Positions 17,377 to 24,664 of a DNA stretch of 48,286 nt are shown piece after piece. The first letter of the stretch is position 1, and each line of letters starts with the position of its first letter. The position numbers and the translations under genes are program-made. Source of the stretch: Mongoliibacter sp. (GTDB lineage Bacteria > Bacteroidota > Bacteroidia > Cytophagales > Cyclobacteriaceae). The DNA lies in the NCBI RefSeq assembly GCF_007692705.1, contig NZ_REBN01000148.1, positions 1 to 48,286 of the forward strand. The letters run 5' to 3'. A model generated the notes under the pieces. It saw nothing but the letters and a program-made list of their open reading frames with translations. It was not told the origin of the DNA and ran no database searches.

Positions 17377-17892
17377 ATGACAATGGATCCAAGGTTTCCA
17401 ACCGGCAAATTTCAAGCGCCTGACACCATTACCAAAGAGGAAATACAACACTTCATTCAGGATATCAAAGCTTTTCCGGGACAGGTCAAAGCTGAGGTTT
17501 TTAGATTAGGAGAAGCCGGTTTAAAAAAGCCTTACAGAAAAGGTGGCTGGACAGGCAATCAAGTAATTCACCATTGTGCCGATAGCCATTACAATAGTTT
17601 TATCCGATTCAAGCTAGCCTTGACGGAAACGGTGCCCACCATCAAGCCTTACTATGAAAACCTATGGGCCGAACAAGTGGATTATGAGTTGCCTGTAGAA
17701 ACCTCAATGGCTATCATGGAGGGCCTACATACAAGATGGGCAGCATTATTAGAAAGTTTAAGTTCTGAAGATTTGAAAAGAACTTTTTATCATCCTGAAA
17801 TGAAAAGAGAAATCAGTCTGGATTTATCCATTGCACTATACTCCTGGCACTGTAGACATCATTTAGGACACTTACAATTGATTCAGGTGTAG
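17377..17892 (+). CDS. YfiT-like DinB-superfamily protein, putative bacillithiol/metal-dependent transferase
   Basis: 171 residues from ATG 17377. The protein closely follows the pattern of B. subtilis YfiT/BstA: PTGKFQAPDTITKEEIQHFI, PYRKGGWTGNQVIHHCADSH, NSFIRFKLALTE, LHTRWAALLESLS, FYHPEMKREISLD, and YSWHCRHHLGHLQLI. The His residues in VIHHCADSH and in SWHCRHHLGH form the metal-binding set of this four-helix-bundle family. Family members have been linked to thiol transfer (bacillithiol S-transferase), and Bacteroidota can make bacillithiol, so a detoxification role is plausible but inferred. It is a single gene with a good -7 box just upstream, and the neighbours give no pathway clue. Confidence 0.85.
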   Translation: MTMDPRFPTGKFQAPDTITKEEIQHFIQDIKAFPGQVKAEVFRLGEAGLKKPYRKGGWTGNQVIHHCADSHYNSFIRFKLALTETVPTIKPYYENLWAEQVDYELPVETSMAIMEGLHTRWAALLESLSSEDLKRTFYHPEMKREISLDLSIALYSWHCRHHLGHLQLIQV

Positions 17893-18166
17893 GCTTATCA
17901 GTTGTACAATTTTAGATTGTAGATCTAAGATTTTAGATTAAGGTTAATTTTAAGTTTAGGGTTTAGCCTCTGTATTTCAATGGATCAATTAATCACTTAA
18001 ATTTTACACTAATTTACTACCCTGCTACTCAACATAAACCCACTTTTAACCTTTAACAATTTTAACATTTAACGAATTGGTGTTCAGGTATCAGTTAAAC
18101 AATTAAGAGACTCACACAATTCATCAGTTTTTTGCAAAAACCAATTACCCCATTTACCTTCACCCC

Positions 18167-19015
18167 ATGATTAAGTTGATTGAATGTCCCAGAGATGCCA
18201 TGCAAGGCAAGGCTGAATTTATAGATACTGCCATAAAAGCTGCTTACATTGACCAATTGATGAGAGTAGGCTTTGACACCATAGATTTTGGAAGTTTTGT
18301 CAGTCCAAAAGCGATCCCTCAGATGCGGGATACTGCTGAAGTCTTGTCACTATTAGACCTTTTCAAATCCAAATCCAAGCTTTTAGCTATAGTTGCCAAT
18401 ACAAGAGGCGCTGAAGATGCTTTACATTTTGAAGAAATTGATTATCTCGGTTTTCCGCTTTCTGTATCGGAGACTTTTCAGCAACGCAATACCAATAAAT
18501 CCATCGCTCAGGCATTGGAAACTGTAGAGGAAATCCAGAACCGTTGTGAAACCAAGGGTAAAACTTTAGTCACCTACCTCAGCATGGGCTTTGGAAACCC
18601 TTATGGAGACCCTTATTCTCCCGAGCTTATTGCTGAATTTGTAGCAAAGTTGGATCAATTAGAGGTCAAAATCATCTCTTTCGCTGATACCGTTGGGACT
18701 GCTGCTCCTGATCTTATCCAATCTTTATTTGAAATCAATGCTTCCACTTACCCGGAAATTGAGTTTGGGCTGCACTTACATACCAAACCCGATGATCTAC
18801 AGGCAAAAATTGAAGCTGCAATTTTAGCAGGATGTAAAAGATTTGATGGTGCTTTGAAAGGCTTTGGTGGGTGCCCCATGGCCAAAGACGAACTTGTAGG
18901 TAATGTAGCAACTGAAAACCTGATACAAATCCTGGAGAATAAAGGACATGATCTTCAGCTGGATAAGGAGCAGTTGCATGAAGCCATGAAACTTGCCAAT
19001 GTGGTTTTTGGCTGA
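18167..19015 (+). CDS. HMG-CoA lyase-like enzyme (HMGL/DRE-TIM aldolase family)
   Basis: 282 residues, one TIM barrel. The active-site motifs are ECPRDAMQG with Arg9 and Asp10 at strand 1, GFDTIDFGSFVSPKAIPQM, TYLSMGFGNPYGDPYS, SFADTVGTA, FGLHLHTKPDD with the two metal-binding His, and GFGGCPMAKDELVGNVATEN with the loop Cys. These fit 3-hydroxy-3-methylglutaryl-CoA lyase, which splits HMG-CoA into acetyl-CoA and acetoacetate at the end of leucine breakdown. Length is slightly short but normal for bacteria. No other leucine degradation genes are adjacent, so a different 3-hydroxyacyl-CoA substrate is possible. The family call is firm, the exact substrate less so. Confidence 0.85.
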   Translation: MIKLIECPRDAMQGKAEFIDTAIKAAYIDQLMRVGFDTIDFGSFVSPKAIPQMRDTAEVLSLLDLFKSKSKLLAIVANTRGAEDALHFEEIDYLGFPLSVSETFQQRNTNKSIAQALETVEEIQNRCETKGKTLVTYLSMGFGNPYGDPYSPELIAEFVAKLDQLEVKIISFADTVGTAAPDLIQSLFEINASTYPEIEFGLHLHTKPDDLQAKIEAAILAGCKRFDGALKGFGGCPMAKDELVGNVATENLIQILENKGHDLQLDKEQLHEAMKLANVVFG

Positions 19016-19072
19016 TAGACGTTCGAATTCGACCGTTTACATGAATTCTTAAAGTAGATTACCACAGTTGGG

Positions 19073-19080
19073 TATTTTTG
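19073..19080 (+). promoter_or_regulatory. TAnnTTTG -7 box upstream of the PepSY gene
   Basis: TATTTTTG matches the -7 consensus 14 bases before the ATG at 19095. No clear TTG is found 17-21 bases upstream, so only half of the promoter is supported. Confidence 0.4.
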
Positions 19081-19094
19081 TCTGAAATATTCCC

Positions 19095-19658
19095 ATGAGC
19101 AAAAATACCAAGACAGCTTTCAAAACCAGAATACATCGAAGGATTCACCGATGGATAAGTATTCCTTTCTTTCTGTTTTTTGTTATCATCGGAACAACTG
19201 CCATCCTATTGGCATGGAAGAAGGAACTTGGCCTTATTCCAGAAACCCAGAGCAGCAAAGTTGATGAAGCAAGTCCTTGGCTTCAGGTTGAATCTATTTT
19301 AGAGATTGCTGCCAACTATGCATCCGACAGTTTACAAAAAGAACAGGGAATTAACCGCTTGGACTTCAGGCCTGATAAAGGGATTGTGAAAGTAATTTTC
19401 AAGTATCACTTTACAGAGATTCAGATAGATGGATTTTCAGGGGAGATTCTTTCGGTTAAACAAAGAAATTCTGACCTGATAGAAAAAATACATGATGGCA
19501 GTATAGTAGATTTCCTGTTACCGAGTGGAAAAGAGCATTCAAAACTGTTCTACAGTACATTTACATCACTGGGATTGATCATGTTATGTATCAGTGGTTT
19601 TTATTTATGGTACAACCCCAAATTGATGAAAAACCGAAAACATAGGGTTAATAGCTGA
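19095..19658 (+). CDS. PepSY-domain membrane protein
   Basis: 187 residues. An N-terminal basic segment (RIHRRIHRWISIPFF) leads into a membrane helix, about residues 20-40 (FFLFFVIIGTTAILLAW). A periplasmic part of about 110 residues includes a PepSY-like stretch (EQGINRLDFRPDKGIVKVIF, then EIQIDGFSGEILSVKQ). A second helix, about 155-173 (FTSLGLIMLCISGFYLW), ends with a basic tail. This two-helix PepSY arrangement is a reduced form of the PepSY-associated membrane proteins often linked to iron uptake or reduction in Bacteroidota. No TonB receptor is adjacent, so the role stays open. It precedes the Na/Pi transporter by 60 bases, and that gene has its own promoter. Confidence 0.8.
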   Translation: MSKNTKTAFKTRIHRRIHRWISIPFFLFFVIIGTTAILLAWKKELGLIPETQSSKVDEASPWLQVESILEIAANYASDSLQKEQGINRLDFRPDKGIVKVIFKYHFTEIQIDGFSGEILSVKQRNSDLIEKIHDGSIVDFLLPSGKEHSKLFYSTFTSLGLIMLCISGFYLWYNPKLMKNRKHRVNS

Positions 19659-19668
19659 TTTTTATCAG

Positions 19669-19698
19669 TTTGATTATAAGAGCTACTTTTTATCTTTG
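19669..19698 (+). promoter_or_regulatory. Promoter of the Na/Pi cotransporter gene
   Basis: TTTG at 19669-19672, 18 bases, then TATCTTTG at 19691-19698 is a full two-box match to the phylum's consensus. The ATG at 19719 is 20 bases downstream. Confidence 0.62.
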
Positions 19699-19718
19699 CT
19701 TTAAGCTGTACAACAAAA

Positions 19719-21371
19719 ATGGTAGAAGAGGAGATTTTTGATTTCTGGAAATTTTTGGCCGGAATAGGCATATTCCTTTGGGGTATGCACCAATTGGAAA
19801 ATGCCATCAAGGAATTGGGGGGAAAATCATTTAGAAACCTCCTACAAAAGTCAACGGACACCGCATTTAAAGGTATTTTGATTGGCGCTTTTATCACCGC
19901 TATCCTTCAAAGCAGCTCATTGGTCACATTGATGGTTTTGGCTTTTTTGGGTGCGGGTGTCATCAATCTCAAAAACTCTATCGGGGTCATATTGGGTGCT
20001 AATCTCGGAACCACCATAACGGCATGGATTGTCGCTACATTAGGCTTTAAGTTGAGTGTGGCTGATTTTGCCATGCCATTTTTGGGTTTAGGAAGTTTAC
20101 TATACTTATTCAGTTCTACAAGACCTGTTTTAAAAAACATAGGAGCCTTTGCTGTAGGTTTCGGATTACTTTTTTTAGGATTGGATTTCATGAAGACTTC
20201 CATAGAATCTGTTGCTGATCAGGTAGATTTAAGTGCCTTTCATGCCTATGGCCTTTCGGTTTATTTATTGATCGGTATAGTGGTCACCGCCTTGATACAG
20301 TCTAGTTCAGCTATGATTGTCATTGTCTTATCAGCATTGAATGCACAGGTAATCGGACTGATGGAAGGTGTTTCCTTAATCATTGGTGCAAATATCGGAA
20401 CTACAGTGACAGTGGGAATTGGCGCTTTGGGAGGCTCTGCCGATAAAAAAAGATTGGCACTTGCCCACTTCATTTTCAATGTAGGGACTGGCATGCTGAT
20501 CTTTATATTTATTCACCCATTTGTGAATCTATTTTCTAAAGTTTTTGATATTGCTGACCCCCTTATTGAATTGGTTTTGATCAGCACATTTATCAAAACT
20601 ATTGGAGTGATCATTTTTTTCCCACTTATCCCCAGATTAGAGAAATGGCTTGTGAACAGATTCAAAAAATCTGAACCGATAGGCGTTTCAAAATACGTCA
20701 AAAATGTAAGTTCGAAAATCCCGGAAGTAGGAATAGCTGCCTTGGAAAAAGACATTCTTTTTACTTTTGAAAAAACTGAGGCATTTATCATCAATGTGTG
20801 GAACAATGGTTCTAAACAACAGAGACACTTGTCTATATGGAGAAAAATCCTTCAGCAGCCCACGGACTTAATGGAACAGTACAAACAAATAAAAATTTTG
20901 GAAGATGAGCTGACCAACTACCATACAGATCTACAGGAAGAAAACCTAAGCCTGGAAGATTCAGAAAAGCTTACTTCTCTTATGATTACGCTAAGAACAT
21001 TGGTGTATGCTGCCAAAGATCTCAAAGATGTCATGCACAATATTAGGGATATGGAAGAGCATGATGATTTTTTTACAGAGAGTTTTTACAAAGAAATCAA
21101 AAGTTATACTGCCTTATCGCTAACCAAGACAAGACGTTTTTTAGAAAATGAAGCTGAAATTGATATAGCGCCGGCTTGGCTGGAAGAAAATGCGCATCAA
21201 TATGACTTATGGATAAAAAAAATCTATCTGGATGTAAGAAGCCAAAGCCCCGAATTCCCAATTTCCACACTTACAAACGTAATCAAACAGGTGATTTCTT
21301 GCATGGATAACCTTGGGAGTGCCGCCATTCATTTCAAATTAAATAAGAGGAAGGTTTTGGACAAAGAATAA
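19719..21371 (+). CDS. Na/Pi cotransporter (NptA/PNaS family) with C-terminal PhoU-like domain
   Basis: 550 residues. Two inverted membrane repeats carry the family's QSSS and GANxGTT motifs: ILQSSSLVTLMVLAF with GANLGTTITAW in the first, and LIQSSSAMIVIVLSA with GANIGTTVTVG in the second. About eight helices end near residue 310. A helical cytoplasmic tail (about 340-545, with EDELTNYHTDLQEENLSLED and DLKDVMHNIRDMEEHDD) has the PhoU-like look usual in this family. The family imports phosphate with sodium. Neither pst nor phoB genes are adjacent. Start choice is clear: promoter 20 bases upstream, and ATG followed by a charged N-terminus. A strong terminator overlaps its stop. Confidence 0.93.
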   Translation: MVEEEIFDFWKFLAGIGIFLWGMHQLENAIKELGGKSFRNLLQKSTDTAFKGILIGAFITAILQSSSLVTLMVLAFLGAGVINLKNSIGVILGANLGTTITAWIVATLGFKLSVADFAMPFLGLGSLLYLFSSTRPVLKNIGAFAVGFGLLFLGLDFMKTSIESVADQVDLSAFHAYGLSVYLLIGIVVTALIQSSSAMIVIVLSALNAQVIGLMEGVSLIIGANIGTTVTVGIGALGGSADKKRLALAHFIFNVGTGMLIFIFIHPFVNLFSKVFDIADPLIELVLISTFIKTIGVIIFFPLIPRLEKWLVNRFKKSEPIGVSKYVKNVSSKIPEVGIAALEKDILFTFEKTEAFIINVWNNGSKQQRHLSIWRKILQQPTDLMEQYKQIKILEDELTNYHTDLQEENLSLEDSEKLTSLMITLRTLVYAAKDLKDVMHNIRDMEEHDDFFTESFYKEIKSYTALSLTKTRRFLENEAEIDIAPAWLEENAHQYDLWIKKIYLDVRSQSPEFPISTLTNVIKQVISCMDNLGSAAIHFKLNKRKVLDKE

Positions 21372-21407
21372 GGCTACCGAAAAATTTCCGGTAGCCTAGC
21401 TTTATTT
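21371..21407 (+). terminator. Terminator of the Na/Pi cotransporter gene
   Basis: AGGCTACCG at 21371-21379 pairs perfectly with CGGTAGCCT at 21389-21397, followed by AGCTTTATTT. The stem begins at the last base of the stop codon. Confidence 0.75.
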
Positions 21408-21424
21408 ATGGGTGATCAAACAAC

Positions 21425-22252
21425 TTATCCGACTTTTACACTCAGCACGGGAAGCTTGGATTTGAATAATACCGTGTCAGTTACACCTACCATATAAGAG
21501 TTTTTTCCCTTTCTATTGGTGGATGCTATTCCTATAAAACCCATTTTATTGTTTTCAGAAAATTCAACTATCCCATTCTCTGCCTCTCTGTGGTTATAGA
21601 CATGTTTATGAATCACCATATCTTCAAAACCTTTGGCATACTTATCCATTTTCTTTTGGGCATCATCCGAATTGGTGAAGTCCGAAGGGGTATTGACATA
21701 AAGGAAATGAACTGAAGTCTTGAAATCTTTCAAAACAGCTTTCATGCGCGTAAAGGCAGGTCTGGAGTCCTCATCAAACATTGAAGCAAAAGCCATTTTC
21801 CTGAGGGCATTTCCATCCATAGGATTTTTTACTGCCAATACAGGACAATCTGCATCTCTGAGTATTTTTTGAAGATTAGAACCCAAAAACTTTTCCTTGG
21901 TATGTTCTTTACCATAAGCTCCAATGACAATCAAATCAGCTTTTTGCTTTTCTGCCACATCGAGTATTACGTTGTAAGGAAATCCGACATCAACAAATGT
22001 TTCAACGGGGACTCCTCCCAATTTATGGTCCATCACAAAGGCTTTGAGTTTATCCTTTGCTTCCGCTACAGCATCAATGATATTTTGGTTTTCATTTTTC
22101 TTTTTTTCAGTCAATTTATCCCAGTCCAAAGTGGATCCCACCACATTGATACAGGTAATACTACTGTTGGTTTTGTCCGCAATTTTCAGTGCAGTCAAAA
22201 AGGCGTTTTCTGCATATTTGGAGAAATCTACCGGAACAATGATTCTTTTCAT
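21425..22252 (-). CDS. Tandem universal stress protein (UspA family)
   Basis: 275 residues made of two Usp domains. Domain 1 (1-145) opens KRIIVPVDFSKYAENAF and contains the ATP-binding signature IGAYGKEHTKEKFLGSN (Gly-x2-Gly-x9-Gly-Ser). Domain 2 (about 150-275) has lost that pattern (IGIASTNRKGKNSYMVGVT) but keeps the closing strand VLFKSKLPVLSVKV. Such two-domain proteins are common in Bacteroidota; they bind ATP in one half and are thought to help during stress, though the molecular job is generally unclear. It is a single gene, convergent with the Na/Pi transporter and divergent from the SDR gene. Confidence 0.92.
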   Translation of the reverse strand: MKRIIVPVDFSKYAENAFLTALKIADKTNSSITCINVVGSTLDWDKLTEKKKNENQNIIDAVAEAKDKLKAFVMDHKLGGVPVETFVDVGFPYNVILDVAEKQKADLIVIGAYGKEHTKEKFLGSNLQKILRDADCPVLAVKNPMDGNALRKMAFASMFDEDSRPAFTRMKAVLKDFKTSVHFLYVNTPSDFTNSDDAQKKMDKYAKGFEDMVIHKHVYNHREAENGIVEFSENNKMGFIGIASTNRKGKNSYMVGVTDTVLFKSKLPVLSVKVG

Positions 22253-22368
22253 AGCTTTGGTTTTTTGGTTATCAGAAGCCCAAAATTCATGAATTCCCCG
22301 TCCCCAAACCCTGATAAAAATCAGCTAATAACTTGATTATTATCTCCATAATTTAAAATCATACATGC

Positions 22369-22376
22369 TAGCTTTG
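22369..22376 (+). promoter_or_regulatory. TAnnTTTG -7 box upstream of the SDR gene
   Basis: TAGCTTTG matches the -7 consensus 22 bases before ATG 22398. An upstream in-frame ATG at 22365 lies before the box, which supports 22398 as the start. No TTG at the right distance was found. Confidence 0.42.
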
Positions 22377-22397
22377 GATTCATTCAATAATACAGAT

Positions 22398-23159
22398 ATG
22401 GAAATTAAAGGTAAAAACGCAATCATAACTGGAGGAGCCGGAGGTATTGGAGAAGCCACTGCAATTCGGTTTCTGAAAGAAGGAGCATCGGGCATTCTAT
22501 TGGTTGACCTGAGTGAAGACAATTTGGATAAAGTCTCTAAAAAGATCAATGATGACCGAATTCATACATTCGCTGCTGACGTAAGTCAATCAGACCAGGT
22601 AAAGGCTTACACAGATTTTGCCATCGAAAAATTCGGGAAATTAGACATTGTCTTCCTCAACGCAGGATTTGAGGGTGTTGTGAAGTCTTTAAGTGAATAT
22701 CCTGAAGAAATATATGACAAGGTAATGGCTGTAAATGTAAAGGGTATCTTCCTGGGTTTGAAGCATTCCTTTCCTCACCTACAAGATGGTGGGGGTTCAG
22801 TAATCATTACTTCATCTGTAGCGGGACTTAAAGGTTTTGGCCAAATGATAGCATATACCACGAGTAAACACGCCATAATTGGAACCATGAAGGTTGCAGC
22901 TTTGGAGGGAGCTCCTTTTCAGATCAGGGTCAATTCCATTCATCCTTCACCTGTAGATAATCGAATGATGCGCTCCCTGGAAGAAGGTTTTGCACCCGGT
23001 GCTGGGGGTGAAGCCAAAAAAGGTTTTGAGAAAATGATTCCCTTAGGGAAATATGCAAGCAATGAAGATATAGCAGACTTGGCATTATTCCTTGCATCTG
23101 ATAGAAGTAAGTTCATTACTGGTTCAGTACATATCGTTGACGGAGGTTTTTGTATTTAA
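22398..23159 (+). CDS. Short-chain dehydrogenase/reductase (classical SDR)
   Basis: 253 residues from ATG 22398. A Rossmann fold carries the NAD(P)-binding TGGAGGIG at 11-18, an acidic residue at the end of strand 2 (LLVDLSE) that favours NAD(H), LNAG at 87-90, and a catalytic set with Ser in IITSSVAG (139-140), Tyr153 and Lys157 in YTTSKHA. The C-terminus FITGSVHIVDGGFCI is typical. The substrate cannot be told. It resembles 3-oxoacyl-reductase or glucose-dehydrogenase-like members, but none of the fatty acid or sugar genes that would decide this are near. The Crp/Fnr regulator gene follows after 112 bases on the same strand and might respond to the same signal, which is inference. Confidence 0.9.
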   Translation: MEIKGKNAIITGGAGGIGEATAIRFLKEGASGILLVDLSEDNLDKVSKKINDDRIHTFAADVSQSDQVKAYTDFAIEKFGKLDIVFLNAGFEGVVKSLSEYPEEIYDKVMAVNVKGIFLGLKHSFPHLQDGGGSVIITSSVAGLKGFGQMIAYTTSKHAIIGTMKVAALEGAPFQIRVNSIHPSPVDNRMMRSLEEGFAPGAGGEAKKGFEKMIPLGKYASNEDIADLALFLASDRSKFITGSVHIVDGGFCI

Positions 23160-23271
23160 TTAATAGGTTTTGTGTGTAAAATGGGCCGGGTATGTATCTG
23201 GTCCTTTTTCTATGTGACATATATTACTAAATTGCTTTATATGACTTTTTAATTTTATAAAAAATCAAAAA

Positions 23272-23928
23272 ATGAACGTAGAAGCTTTAAGACAAATACT
23301 CCCCAATATCACAGACCCTTCATTACTAAAAGCTTTATCAGAGCACGGAAATATTCATGAGTTTCAAGCAGGAAAAGTAATTACAGAACCCGGTCAATTC
23401 ATCAAAATGGTTCCAGTGGTTCTAGAAGGAGCCATCAAAATTCTCAGAATGGATGAAGATGGGAAAGAGCTTTTTTTATACTATTTGGAACCCGGGGAAA
23501 CCTGCGCACTTTCCCTCACCTGTTGCTCCGCTTCCAGGCCTAGTGAAATCAAGGCAGTAGCAGAAGAAAACACAGTTATTTTGGGTGTCCCGATTCAAAA
23601 GCACGAGGAGTGGTCAGACCAGTTTAAGCAATGGAAGGACTTCGTTTCTATGACTTACCAAGCCAGATTTCAGGAAATGCTTGTCGCCCTCGATGCTGTA
23701 GCATTCAAAAGAATGGATGAGAGGCTAATGCGCTACATTGTCACAAAAATGAAGCAACAAAAAACCAATGAATTGCATACAACCCATCAAGAAATTGCAA
23801 ATGAGTTGGGAACTTCTAGAGAAGTGATCTCTAGGTTACTCAAGCAACTCGAAAAGAAAAAATGGATTGAGTTAGGCAGAAATGTGATTTACATCAGAGA
23901 TGATTTCGAAGAATTGATCAGCAATTGA
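23272..23928 (+). CDS. Crp/Fnr-family transcriptional regulator
   Basis: 218 residues. Residues 25-140 are a cyclic-nucleotide-binding-like beta barrel (FQAGKVITEPGQFIKMVPVV, VLEGAIKILRMDEDGKELFL). A cysteine cluster C-x5-CC (Cys78, Cys84, Cys85 in GETCALSLTCC) sits where the nucleotide pocket would be. This motif recurs in Crp/Fnr proteins of Bacteroidota, and a redox or metal role is possible. The arginine/glutamate set for cAMP is not evident. The C-terminal winged helix (THQEIANELGTSREVISRLL, then KQLEKKKWIELGRNVIYI) binds DNA. The SDR gene lies upstream. The target genes and signal are unknown. Confidence 0.9.
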   Translation: MNVEALRQILPNITDPSLLKALSEHGNIHEFQAGKVITEPGQFIKMVPVVLEGAIKILRMDEDGKELFLYYLEPGETCALSLTCCSASRPSEIKAVAEENTVILGVPIQKHEEWSDQFKQWKDFVSMTYQARFQEMLVALDAVAFKRMDERLMRYIVTKMKQQKTNELHTTHQEIANELGTSREVISRLLKQLEKKKWIELGRNVIYIRDDFEELISN

Positions 23929-23938
23929 TTTTAAATAC

Positions 23939-23975
23939 AAATGGCTTCTCAAGATATATTTTTGAGAAGCCATTT
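23939..23975 (+). terminator. Strong hairpin after the Crp/Fnr gene
   Basis: A perfect 14-bp inverted repeat (23939-23952 with 23962-23975, 9-nt loop) begins 11 bases after the stop codon. The stem itself ends in TTT, but the following bases (AAACAAAT) are not a U-run. It probably terminates or stabilises the transcript. Confidence 0.6.
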
Positions 23976-24045
23976 AAACAAATATTATATTCTATAACTC
24001 AGGAAATGTTTCATTCATTTTCGGGATACTTAAGGTCTACTGATG

Positions 24046-24663
24046 TCAAACTTGAACAGGTTTTCCTTTGTATTTTTCCTTCAGATCATGAACCAAGCCG
24101 GTAGAAAAATCAAATACCCAAGCATGAAGTTTTAAGTCTATTCCTTTATCTAGCGCATTTTTGTATACAGAAGTTTGCTTAATATTTTCTATTTGTTCCA
24201 AAGTGTTAAGTTCAACAAGCTTTTGAAGTTTTAATTCTTCATCCTCAATAAGGTTCAATTCGTTTTGATGATGTCGTATTACATCTTTTATATTGGCCAA
24301 CCAGTTGTCAAGCATGCCATTGGATTTATCCTCATAGGCTGCTTTCACACCACCGCACCCATAATGTCCATACACTATGATATCCTTAATGTTAAGATTT
24401 TCAACTGCATATTGCATGACGGAAAGAAAATTAAGGTCTGTATGTGATACCACATTTGCGATATTCCTGTGGATGAATAATTCACCCAATTCTATTCCCA
24501 GTACTGTAGACGGGGAAACTCTAGAGTCGGAACACCCCAAAAGTAAAGCAATGGGATGCTGACCTTCTTGCAGGTGTGAAAAATAATCAGCGTCAGACTT
24601 GTTTAATTTCTTGGCCCAAACCTTATTGTGATCGAGGTATTTATTCAGATTTACTTGGCACAT
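24046..24663 (-). CDS. can: Beta-class carbonic anhydrase
   Basis: 205 residues from ATG 24663; an upstream extension to 24732 would run into the preceding SulP gene and is not preferred. It interconverts CO2 and bicarbonate with a zinc ion. Zinc ligands and the Asp/Arg dyad are visible: Cys44, Asp46 and Arg48 in GCSDSRVSPS, His100 and Cys103 in GHYGCGGVKAA. No signal peptide is present, so it is cytoplasmic. The start codon follows the stop of the SulP transporter gene by one base, so the two are almost certainly translated together. The pairing implies that the transporter moves bicarbonate or that the enzyme feeds or drains it. Confidence 0.95.
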   Translation of the reverse strand: MCQVNLNKYLDHNKVWAKKLNKSDADYFSHLQEGQHPIALLLGCSDSRVSPSTVLGIELGELFIHRNIANVVSHTDLNFLSVMQYAVENLNIKDIIVYGHYGCGGVKAAYEDKSNGMLDNWLANIKDVIRHHQNELNLIEDEELKLQKLVELNTLEQIENIKQTSVYKNALDKGIDLKLHAWVFDFSTGLVHDLKEKYKGKPVQV

Positions 24664-24664
24664 T

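Noticed and set aside
17893-18166. TAGATT repeats after the YfiT-like gene
   Set aside because: Three loose copies in AT-rich DNA without regular spacing; not distinguishable from chance.
15661-24663. Metabolic island linking Ppx, Na/Pi transporter and other genes to phosphate control
   Set aside because: The genes are on different strands with separate promoters, and no Pho-type regulator or shared site was seen.
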